This document shows positions 26,588-36,100 of a stretch of 41,033 bases of DNA, one piece after another (within the stretch, counting starts at the first letter, position 1; each line of letters opens with the position of its first letter). The notes beneath the pieces are model-generated. The model ran no database searches and had not been told where the DNA came from. It saw only the letters and a list, made by a program, of their open reading frames with translations. The position numbers were made by a program, and so were the translations under genes. This stretch comes from an uncultured Leptotrichia sp. (lineage in GTDB: Bacteria; Fusobacteriota; Fusobacteriia; Fusobacteriales; Leptotrichiaceae). The stretch is taken from assembly GCA_938017765.1 (NCBI GenBank), contig CALIJH010000033.1:1-41033 (forward strand), in the 5' to 3' direction.

Positions 26588-26714
26588 TTATTGGACAGCA
26601 GTTATATAATTTTGGGAATTTAAAAGATTAGAATTTTTAAAAAACTGAAATAAAATATAGAATATAAAAAGAATGCAGAATATAAAAAATCGGACAATAA
26701 CTTATTTTTGAGTT

Positions 26715-26749
26715 ATCTTTTTAAGAAATAACGAAGATAAAAAGATTTT
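26715..26749 (+). terminator. Weak terminator candidate after recR
   Basis: Arms ATCTTTTT (26715-26722) and AAAAAGAT (26739-26746) run into a short T run (26746-26749). A second small hairpin, ATAACT/AGTTAT, lies just upstream (26697-26716). The stems are AT-only and the T run is short, so strength is doubtful. Confidence 0.4.
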
Positions 26750-26770
26750 CTCATATACGAATAAAAAATT

Positions 26771-26799
26771 TTGACATAATAAAGAAAATGTATTATAAT
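26771..26799 (+). promoter_or_regulatory. Consensus promoter of the metK transcript
   Basis: TTGACA (26771-26776) and TATAAT (26794-26799) are both exact consensus with a 17-base spacer. Transcription should start near 26806, about 15 bases before the riboswitch aptamer. Confidence 0.9.
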
Positions 26800-26820
26800 A
26801 AACTTACAATTTAATATGCA

Positions 26821-26925
26821 ACTTATCAAGAGAGGTATGAGAGACGTGGCTCGTTATTAGTACCCGGCAACCTATATGAAAATATAAGGTGCCAATTCCC
26901 GGCATATAATAATGCGAAGATAAGA
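26821..26925 (+). promoter_or_regulatory. SAM-I (S-box) riboswitch aptamer
   Basis: The conserved S-box core is directly readable: CTTATC...AGAGAGGT at the 5' side, CCCGGCAACC, AAGGTGCCAATTCC and the closing GATAAG (26919-26924). P1 pairs CTTATC (26822-26827) with GATAAG. By family knowledge, bound S-adenosylmethionine stabilises P1 and switches transcription off. The location directly before metK is the classic one. Confidence 0.96.
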
Positions 26926-26960
26926 ATTATTATTCTCTTCTTGGCGAAGAGTTTTTTTTT
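26916..26960 (+). terminator. SAM-riboswitch expression platform (antiterminator/terminator)
   Basis: The terminator is CTCTTC (26935-26940), loop TTGGC, GAAGAG (26946-26951), then nine T's (26952-26960). A competing hairpin pairs GAAGA (26916-26920) and GAAT with ATTC and TCTTC (to 26940). That hairpin uses both the 3' side of P1 and the 5' side of the terminator, so it should be the antiterminator when SAM is low. Confidence 0.85.
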
Positions 26961-27008
26961 AGAAAAAATTCTTGAAATAAATTGAAAAAATTTTAAGGAG
27001 GAAGCGAA

Positions 27009-28160
27009 ATGCTTAAAAAAGTTTATTTTACATCAGAGTTTGTGTCTCCCGGACATCCGGACAAAATATGTGACCAAATATCCGATGCAGTGCTGGACGC
27101 ATGCCTGAAAGACGATCCTAACGCAAGAGTAGCTTGCGAAACGTTTGCTACAACAGGACTGGTAATAGTAGGAGGAGAAATAACAACTACTACATATATT
27201 GACATACAGGATATTGTAAGAAATAAAATCAAAGAGATAGGATACAAGCCGGGAATGGGTTTTGATTCCGATTGTGGCGTTATGAATACAATTCATTCTC
27301 AATCTCCTGATATTTCAATGGGTGTGGATACCGGAGGAGCAGGAGACCAAGGAATAATGTTCGGAGGAGCGGTAAATGAAACGAAAGAACTTATGCCGCT
27401 GGCAATGACACTGGCAAGGGAAATTATAATACTCCTTACAAAACTTACGAGAGATAAAACTCTAAAATGGGCAAGACCCGATGCGAAAGCTCAAGTTACA
27501 CTGGCTTACGATGAAACAGGGAAAAAAGTATTGAATGTAGATACAGTAGTTCTTTCCGTACAACATGATGAAAATGTAACAAGAGAACAGATTGAAAAAG
27601 AACTGAAAGAATTTGTTATAAAACCTGTTCTTGATAGATACGATATGGATTTTGGAAAAGTAGAAAAATTTCATATAAATCCGACAGGAAGATTTGTAAT
27701 CGGGGGACCTCACGGAGATTCAGGATTGACAGGGAGAAAAATTATAATAGACACTTATGGCGGATATTTCAGACACGGAGGAGGAGCATTTTCGGGAAAA
27801 GACCCGTCAAAAGTCGACAGATCGGCTGCTTATGCGGCGAGATGGATAGCTAAGAATATAGTAGGGGCAGGTATTGCAGAGAAATGTGAAGTACAGCTGT
27901 CTTATGCCATAGGAGTGGTAGAACCTGTGTCTATAAGAGTCGATACGTTTGGTACTTCAACAGTCAATGAAAATAAAATAGAAGAAATTGTGGGAAAAAT
28001 ATTTGACCTTACACCTAAAGGAATTCAGAAAGAATTAGGATTGAGAAATCCAAAGTTCAGATATCAGGATTTAGCCGCATTTGGTCATATCGGCAGAACC
28101 GATATTGATTTACCTTGGGAAAGACTGGATAAAGTCGAAGAAATAAAAAAATATTTGTAA
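27009..28160 (+). CDS. metK: S-adenosylmethionine synthetase
   Basis: Makes SAM from methionine and ATP in the cytoplasm. The N-terminal FVSPGHPDKICDQISDA holds the ATP-site His 16 and Asp 18. GAGDQGIMFG and GGGAFSGKDPSKVDRS are the two family signatures, followed by AAYAARWIAKNIV. The 383 residues match the family. AAGGAGG precedes the ATG. Expression is under the SAM-I riboswitch, giving product feedback. Only 22 bases without a terminator separate it from the following solute-binding protein gene, which therefore should respond to SAM as well. Confidence 0.98.
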   Translation: MLKKVYFTSEFVSPGHPDKICDQISDAVLDACLKDDPNARVACETFATTGLVIVGGEITTTTYIDIQDIVRNKIKEIGYKPGMGFDSDCGVMNTIHSQSPDISMGVDTGGAGDQGIMFGGAVNETKELMPLAMTLAREIIILLTKLTRDKTLKWARPDAKAQVTLAYDETGKKVLNVDTVVLSVQHDENVTREQIEKELKEFVIKPVLDRYDMDFGKVEKFHINPTGRFVIGGPHGDSGLTGRKIIIDTYGGYFRHGGGAFSGKDPSKVDRSAAYAARWIAKNIVGAGIAEKCEVQLSYAIGVVEPVSIRVDTFGTSTVNENKIEEIVGKIFDLTPKGIQKELGLRNPKFRYQDLAAFGHIGRTDIDLPWERLDKVEEIKKYL

Positions 28161-28182
28161 TAAAAAAGGATTGAATTGTAAA

Positions 28183-29805
28183 ATGGCAAAAAATATGAAG
28201 AAAAATTTGCTGATATTGCTAATTATAGGAATAGTAATTACTATAGGAATATTTTTTTCTGAAAGAATTTCAGAAAAAAATAAGGGACAAAAAAATAAAG
28301 AAACAGCTGTAATATTTAATTTAGGAAGTAATTATAATACTCTTGACCCCCATTTGTTCAGCGAGATGATAGCGGTACAAGTGGATTCATCTATTTATGA
28401 GGGGTTACTTGTACTCGATAAAAAAGGCGAATATACAGGAGGAGTTGCCGAAAGTTTTACCGAATCAGCGGATAAACTGACTTTTAAAATCAGAGAAAGT
28501 GCAAAATGGAGCGACGGCAGCAGAATAACGGCAAATGATTTTTTATTTGCATTTAAGAGAGTTCTTGACCCGAAAGTAGCAGCTCAGTTTTCTGAAATGC
28601 TTTTTTCGATAAAAAATGCGGAAAAATATTATGAAGGTAAAGTGTCTGAAAAAGAATTGGGAGTAAAGGCTTTAGATGACAAAACTCTTGAAATAGAACT
28701 TGAAAAACCTGTGCCTTATTTTAAATATATATTGACTTTGCCAATAGCGGTTCCTTTGAAAGAGAAATTCTATAAGGAAAAAGGAGATAAGTTTGCTGTA
28801 AAACCTGACGGTTTTCTGTTTAACGGTCCATATAAAATAACTGAACTCAAAGAAGATGAAATTATCCTTGAAAAAAATGAAAATTATTGGAACAGTAAAA
28901 ATATAAAAATTCCTAAAATAAAATATATTGTTTCTTCAGATTTTAAAGCTGTAGATAATTTGATAAAAAATAAAGAAATAGATATGTCCAGAGTTGAAAA
29001 CTATAATTTGCAGCAATATAGAAAAGAAAAAACACTCGATACATTTATCAATGGCAGAATATGGTATCTGGATTTTAACTTGGATAATAAATATCTGAAA
29101 AATAGGAAATTAAGACAGGCTATTTCCCTTGCTGTTGACAGAGAAAAATATGTCAGAGAAATAAAAAAGGACGGCTCTATTCCCGCGAAGTCGCTTATAA
29201 GCAGTATAATTACAGGGTATAAGGGGAAATACAGGGAAAACTATCCTGATAATGCTTATTTCAAGGATAATGATATTGAAAAAGCGAAAAGATTATATGA
29301 AGAAGCATTGAAAGAATTAGGAATAAAAAAGCTGAAACTTCGATTTCTGTCAGGAAATTCCGACCCTGAAATACTTGAAATACAGTTTTTACAGGAAGAA
29401 TTAAGAAAAAAGTTAAATATTGAAACGGAAGTAACGACAGTTTCTTTTAAGGAAAGATTGAGCAGAACAAGGGCAGGAAATTATGATATAGTTCTCAATA
29501 CATGGTCTCCTAAATATGATGACGCCTTGTCGTATTTGGAAAGATGGAAAAAAGAGGACGGTAAAAATCAAGATGTATGGTCAAAAAAGAAATATAATCT
29601 GATTGTGAATGAAATTTCATCAATGGAAAGCAGTAGGGAAAGAGACAGGAAAATAAATGAAGCTGAACGTATATTAATTGATGAGGCAATTATTGCACCG
29701 ATATATTTTTCTGTGGAAAATCATTATAGAAATCCTGAAATAATAGGAATAATAAGGAGACCTATTACAGGAATTGCTACTTTTAATTATGCAGATTATA
29801 AATAA
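28183..29805 (+). CDS. Family 5 extracellular solute-binding protein (oligopeptide-type), membrane-anchored
   Basis: SBP_bac_5 (OppA/DppA-like) protein that would capture peptides or similar solutes for an ABC importer. Typical features are YNTLDPHLF near the mature N-terminus, VDSSIYEGLL, the family signature around RESAKWSDGSRITANDFLFAFKR, FNGPYKITEL and NENYWN. The C-terminal lobe contains KLRQAISLAVDREKY. ATG 28183 is chosen over the TTG at 28171, which abuts the AGGA. The N-terminal hydrophobic stretch lacks any Cys, so it is not a standard lipoprotein and probably stays as an uncleaved anchor or is cleaved by signal peptidase I. No permease or ATPase genes are adjacent. Location in the SAM-riboswitch transcript hints at methionine-containing peptides; this is inference. 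Confidence 0.88.
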   Translation: MAKNMKKNLLILLIIGIVITIGIFFSERISEKNKGQKNKETAVIFNLGSNYNTLDPHLFSEMIAVQVDSSIYEGLLVLDKKGEYTGGVAESFTESADKLTFKIRESAKWSDGSRITANDFLFAFKRVLDPKVAAQFSEMLFSIKNAEKYYEGKVSEKELGVKALDDKTLEIELEKPVPYFKYILTLPIAVPLKEKFYKEKGDKFAVKPDGFLFNGPYKITELKEDEIILEKNENYWNSKNIKIPKIKYIVSSDFKAVDNLIKNKEIDMSRVENYNLQQYRKEKTLDTFINGRIWYLDFNLDNKYLKNRKLRQAISLAVDREKYVREIKKDGSIPAKSLISSIITGYKGKYRENYPDNAYFKDNDIEKAKRLYEEALKELGIKKLKLRFLSGNSDPEILEIQFLQEELRKKLNIETEVTTVSFKERLSRTRAGNYDIVLNTWSPKYDDALSYLERWKKEDGKNQDVWSKKKYNLIVNEISSMESSRERDRKINEAERILIDEAIIAPIYFSVENHYRNPEIIGIIRRPITGIATFNYADYK

Positions 29806-29809
29806 TAAA

Positions 29810-29888
29810 GGGTTATTTTAAAATCAGGAAATTATGCAATAAATATTATTTCGTTGTGTAATTTCCTATTTTTAAAATAGCCTTTTTT
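29810..29888 (+). terminator. Strong terminator of the metK transcript
   Basis: Long hairpin: GGTTATTTTAAAA near 29811-29823 pairs with TTTTAAAATAGCC (29870-29882), and AGGAAATTA pairs with TAATTTCCT inside it. A T6 run (29883-29888) follows directly. It closes the transcript after the solute-binding protein gene. Confidence 0.85.
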
Positions 29889-29987
29889 AAAAAACGTTAT
29901 TTAAACTTTTAAAGTATCTAATATTGATTATGCGTTCAATTTAAGATTTAAAAATGAGAAAAGCTCTTTTTTATAGAATTTTTTTGA

Positions 29988-30016
29988 TTGTTTTTTTTAA
30001 AAATATTTGTTATAAT
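29988..30016 (+). promoter_or_regulatory. Promoter of the autotransporter gene
   Basis: TTGTTT (29988-29993), a 17-base spacer and TATAAT (30011-30016) with an upstream TG giving an extended -10 (TGTTATAAT). It lies about 100 bases before the start codon. Nothing else is visible in the remaining 29889-30116 leader. Confidence 0.7.
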
Positions 30017-30116
30017 AATCGTAAATCATAAAAATTTCTAATTGAAAAATAGGAAATAAAGAATGAAAATAAAAGAATAAATTAAAAAAAATCAAAGAAA
30101 ATAGAAAGGAATAAGA

Positions 30117-33100
30117 ATGAGCAACAATTTAAAAGAAATGGAGAAAAGCTTAAGAGCTTTAGCAAAAAGATGTAAAGATATTAAATATACAAAGGGATTG
30201 CTGTTGAGTTTTCTGTTAGTTAGACTATTATCATTTTCGGACAGTCTGACATCGCCTGAAGTAAAAAGTACGGAAAATGCAATAAATCAAACAAAGAAAG
30301 AATTAAACACTTCAATAAATGATATGCATACAACTTTTAAAAGGGCAAAAAAGGAAAATAATAAATTATTGAAAAATGCAAATCTGGAGTTAATCCAGTT
30401 GATGGAGCAGGGAGATCATGTAGTGAAATCTCCGTGGAGTAGCTGGCAGTACGGGATGAATTATTTTTACAACAGTTGGAGAGGAACGTTTAAAGGAAAA
30501 GGGGATAAAAAAGAGAAATATCCTTATGAGGGAGTATATAAAAGAGGTAACTGGTGGTCAGCAAACGTTTCTCCATATGGAAAGACATATAAGAGAGTAA
30601 TAGAAAATATCGGAATAAGTTCAGATCCTACTTCTTCTTTGAGTAATCAGAGAGACGGGCTTAATTATGGATTAGTGGGGACATTACCTGTACCTGATGC
30701 GGGAGTTCCTTTTATAATTGAACCCGTTATAAGTATAAACACACCTGCATTGCCCAATTTAAATATAAATCCTACTGTAATACAGCCAAATGTGAATTTT
30801 ACAATACCTGAAGTAAAAACAGTAAGTTTTGAAGAAATAAAGGTAAATAAATTGGAGCCGAATGTATTTGAGCCTCCTGCCTTGAATGAAGTATCTACAG
30901 GATTTGCACAAGGTCAGGAAATAGGTCTGAATACAAATCAGAACTATATCGTATCCAACAGTAATGTGGATTTGATAGATAATGAAATCGATATAAAAAT
31001 ACAGGATACAGGATATTCAGGAACAGGACAGTATAAATGGGATGGACATAGTGACAACAGAAGCAGAGCAAACAGACCTGCTGACGGAGGAGTACATGGA
31101 ACTACTTCGTCAGTATACAGTTATGTTCATACGTCAGGGGCTCCTGTTGCAAGTGAATATTCTCAAAGCACTGTTAGTCCGGGATTAGGATTTTTAGATG
31201 ATTCGATTACGAGAACGGATCGTAAATTTCCTATAAATACTAACTGGAGACCGAGAACAGACCCGAATTACAGGGAATATGGAGCTTCTTCCCAACAAGT
31301 ATTTTTAAATGTGCTGACCGACGGATTTACGTTAGGAGGAGCAGGAAAAACTTTAAAATTTGAAAATCATACTCAGGAACCGTGGACAAATACTTCAAAC
31401 GGTCTTGTAAGAACAAATACAATAAGAGTAATAAGTGTAAATCATGCTTATGGAAGTGTAAACAGGACAGTAGAATTTAATTTGGAAGCGGATTTAAAAG
31501 TGTCGGGAAGAGACGGTTATAAAGATAAAATGCTGACGCCTAATCCTAAAAATGCAGGAGCGGCTCCTCATATGACAATAGGGATAGAACATCAGGCATA
31601 CGGATCTATAGCTGCGAGAGCTATAAACAAGGGAACTATGACTTTGGAAAAGACAAGTGCAAAAACAGGCGGGCTCGCAAGTAATGTGATAGGTATGACT
31701 GCCATGATAGAAGATTATGGAGATTACGGGCATACTTTGAGTCCTAATGATCCAAATGCCAATGCGGGAATAGAAAGAGCATGGTATTTGGGAGACGGAG
31801 ACACTGATTCGATAGGAGTTTCGAGTGCTAAATGGAAATACAGAAGACAGGCACCTTGGGAATCAACTCTTGAAAACAGAGGAACTATAAAAGTAAATGC
31901 AATAGACAGTATCGGTATGGATTTTGCTGAATATACTTTCAGAGCAGATATACAGGGAACTGCGTATCAGTCGGATAATATATCGGGAGCTACTCCCAAT
32001 CCTAAAGGGAAATTACCTGCTTACAATAATAAAGGCTCTCTGAATATTTATGCAAGAGTAGGGAATATCGAAGTAAACAGTGATGACCCTGATACATCGG
32101 TAGATCCTGTGTACTCAGGAATACAAGGAAGTTACGGGCTGAGAATACCTAATATTTTCAAGACAGCCAGAGATTCGCAAATATATTATGATGAAACTGT
32201 GATAGATGGTAGTCTGAATGATCCAAATTCAAAAGGGATAACAGTAAACGGAAGCCACAATGTAGGAGTATCCGTATCAAAATTAATAACAGGTTCTGAA
32301 AGGGTACGTAAATATCAGGCAGGAGAATTAGGCTCTCAGCCGGCTGACGGAGCAAAATCATATTTGACGGCAAGACCCAATACAGATCCGATAGGAAACA
32401 TATATAATCTGAATATACTGCTTAGCGGAACTGAAAATGTAGGATTATTAAGAAAGTCTGATTATATGCAGGGAACTGAATTTGATAAAAATTTTATGAC
32501 TACAGGTCTGACAAGAGCTAAAAATGATTTTGTAATAACGGATAGCCATGTTCAGTCAATAGATTTTACAAAAAATGCTAAAGGTGGAGTGTTATTCAGA
32601 ACTGATAAATTCGGAATAGACCTTGCTAAAAGTAATTTTACTGTGACAGCTATGGAAAACAGAAATAAGGACGCTAATAATAATGATATGTATAACATAG
32701 TCATGCTTGCCAATGGAAGTATCAACAGTGTAGTAGCAGGAGCTCCTGCTGAGGATAACCTTGATGTGAATAAGCCTGTAAAAGTAAAAAATTCAACTCC
32801 TATAACAGTAGGAATAACTGCAAATACAGGATATAATATGCTTGGACTTATGGCGTATAAAGGAGGAGAATTTGAAAATAATGCCAATCTTACTGTAAAT
32901 ACTAAAAATTCCATAGGATTAGTTGTAGAAGGTCAGGGAGAAAGAGGCGGAACAATAAAAGAAAGTTCAGGAGTAAGTAATAACAGTAATATAAAAATGA
33001 CAGGGGATAACTCCATAGGGGTATATAACAACGGAAGAAGCTATACGATGAATGGAGGAGGAATTACTGTTTCGGGACAAAAGAATGTGGGAGTTTATGC

Positions 33101-36100
33101 TGCGGGAATTCCTATTTATGACCATTCAGGAAATATAACAGGATATTCAAATCTTGCAACTACAACACTCAATAATGGAACTTTAAAAGTGTCAGGTAAA
33201 GGAAGTGTAGGACTTTTTGCCAACGGAGGTTCGGATATAAAACTGAACAATATGACAAATATGGAAGTAGATGAAAATACACTGTTATTTTACGGAATAA
33301 AGTTTAATAATAACTATTCTCAACTGGAGCTGGCAGGAAATAATACGGCGACTATCAAAAGAGGAGGATATGCATTTTACTTTAAAAATGAAAATTTATT
33401 GAATAGAACAGTAAAACCCGGAAGCACAGGTAAAATATATCTGACATTGCAGGATGGAGCTACATTAAGTGTTATCGAAGGAGACGGCACAACTCCATTA
33501 TTATTGACAAATGTTCCTAATGCTGCCGGAAATGTAAGTGGAGATTATGAAATAGAACCCGGAATTGTTATAAGAGGAACTTCAGGAAATTATATAACTA
33601 CAAAGTCTACGAAAGTAAATCTTCAAATGGATATGGATTCAAATTTGGATGATAAAAATGACAGATATTTAAATTCCGAATTTGCTTCTTCAAGTATAAC
33701 TTTGATGAATGGAAAAACGATAAGAGGTTCAGGAGCATTGACAACAGCGGATACGACTGATGAAAAAGTAAAAAAATCCAAAGTTGCGATAGCCCAGTCA
33801 AATTCAGGAAATTCGAGAAACGAAGTTAAACTGACGAATAACGGAACAATCAATTTGACAGGAGCAGGAATGGCAGGAATTGTCGGAGAATTTTCAGAAA
33901 TATATAATAACAGTATTTTGAAAACAATAGGAGATAATTCTACAGCAATTATAGGGTCAAATGGAGCATTAGCTTTGAATGATACAAGCGGAACTATTGA
34001 AATAGGAAATGGTGGAGTAGGAATAGCAGGAATAAACTATCTGGGTGTAACTGATACTCCGAGAGGAGCTGCTCCTACAAATGGTAACAGGGGAATAGAT
34101 ATAGTAAATAGAGGAAATATAAAATCTGTAGGAAATGGTTCATCTATAGGAATACTGGCTTTAGATGATGAAAGCCAGAATATTGCAGGAGCATTGGGAC
34201 CTAATTCGATTATACTGGAAAACGGATCTTCCATAGATGTGTCGTCAGGAACAGGTGGAATAGGAGTATATTCACAGATTAAAAACCGTTCAGTAAAAAC
34301 GGGAAATATAACTGATAACGGCTCCATAATCAAAATAGGAAATAATGGAGTAGGTATATATGCAGATGGAACAGTTGTAAATGCCAATAACGGAGGAAGT
34401 ATAGAAACTGTAAACGGAGCTACGGGAAAAGGAATATATACAAATGAGTCAGTAACTTCAAACAAAGCAATAACAATGTCGGGAGATAAATCTATAGGGA
34501 TACATGTATACGGAAACTCTCCGGTCACAATAACTAATAACGGAAATATAACAGTAGGAAGTTCTACAGATAAAAATGACCCAAGTATAGCTATATATGC
34601 TCCGAATGCAGGAACAGTAAATCATTTAGGAGGAATATTAAACGTTGGAGAAAAATCTTTAGGAATATATTCCGAAAATGGAACGGTAACATCTTCTGCA
34701 CCGATAACAGTAGGAAATGAAGGATTGGGTATATATAAGAAGTCAGGAATTGTAAATGTAAACGGAACAATAAATACAGGAAATTCTTCAGTAGGTGTAT
34801 TTGGAGATAATAATGCTTCAATCATAAATAATTCTTCTGATATAAATATAGGAGACAGCTCGTTCGGATTTGCAATATTGGGTAATGGAACCAATAATTA
34901 TACAGGAAATGCAGGATCCAAAGTCAACCTTGGAACAGAAAGCGTATATTTATATAAAGCAGGACCGTTAGGTACAGTAATAAGTGAAACATCCGTAAAT
35001 CTGAAATCGGGAGCCGAAAAAAGTACAGGATTTTATGCTGTAAACGGAGCAAATATAACTAATAAAGGACAGGTAAATTTTGGAAGCGGAATAGGAAGCG
35101 TAGGAGCTTACGCTCAAACTTCGGGTACTGTTTATAACGAAGGAAATATAATAGTAGGAATGTCGGATATTACAAGAGATTATTACTCAATAGGAATGGC
35201 TGCAAAAAATGGTGGAAAAGTCATAAATAATGCGGGTCATACGATAAATGTTACAGGAAATTATGGAATAGGTATGTTTGCCGAAGGAGCAGGTTCAAGG
35301 GCAGAAAATTACGGAATAATAAATTTAGCGTCTTCAGGAGAACTTAGAGGAGCATACGGAATGTACCTGAGTAATCATGCAACAGGGTATGTAGGAGCTA
35401 CAGGAGTTATAAAATCAGGAAACTACAGCGGAGATAGAAATAAAAGTGATCTTATAGGGATAGCGGTATTAAATGGAGCAACATTGGAAAATCACGGATT
35501 GATTGATATTGACGCAAGAAGCTCTTATGGAATATATGTACGAAACGGTATTATAAAAAATTACGGAACTATTAATATATCGGGAACAGGTTCGGCAGGT
35601 GTAAGATATAAAAATGCAACTGATGAAAATGGAAATCCTTTAAGTACAGCTGATATAGAAAATGCCGTAAATGCATCTAATGGAGCGGTATCACGTAGGG
35701 AAGACCAAGATATTAATAATAATATCGGAGCGTCTGCCGGTGGAACAGAAATATCTCCTACAGGAGTAGTAACCATTAACGGAAAAGTTGTACCTATCCA
35801 TGATTTGACACCGGGACCTAATCCTCTGACAGGAAATTATGCATTTTCAAATGTAGGGATTTATGTCGATACATTGGGAAGAACAAATCCTATAAATTGG
35901 GTAGACGGATTTAATCCAAGTATTGAAAATGACCTTATAATAGGAGCAGAAGCAGCAGAAGTGTCCACAAGTAAAGCTATAAAAATAGGAAGAAATATAT
36001 TAGGACCATATGTAACTCCGTATATGCAGATGACAGGGACAGCGGCACAGACACTAAATGCAATATCAGGATCGCTTACATGGACTGTAAAACCTATAGC

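Noticed and set aside
34037..34528. Minus-strand open frames inside the autotransporter (also 32552-32914, 33623-33853)
   Set aside because: Shadow frames of the Gly/Asn-rich beta-helix repeats; no ribosome-binding sites or recognisable motifs.
33000..35500. CRISPR-like or DNA-level tandem repeats in the autotransporter passenger
   Set aside because: The periodicity is at protein level (beta-helix coils) with diverged DNA; no constant repeats with unique spacers.
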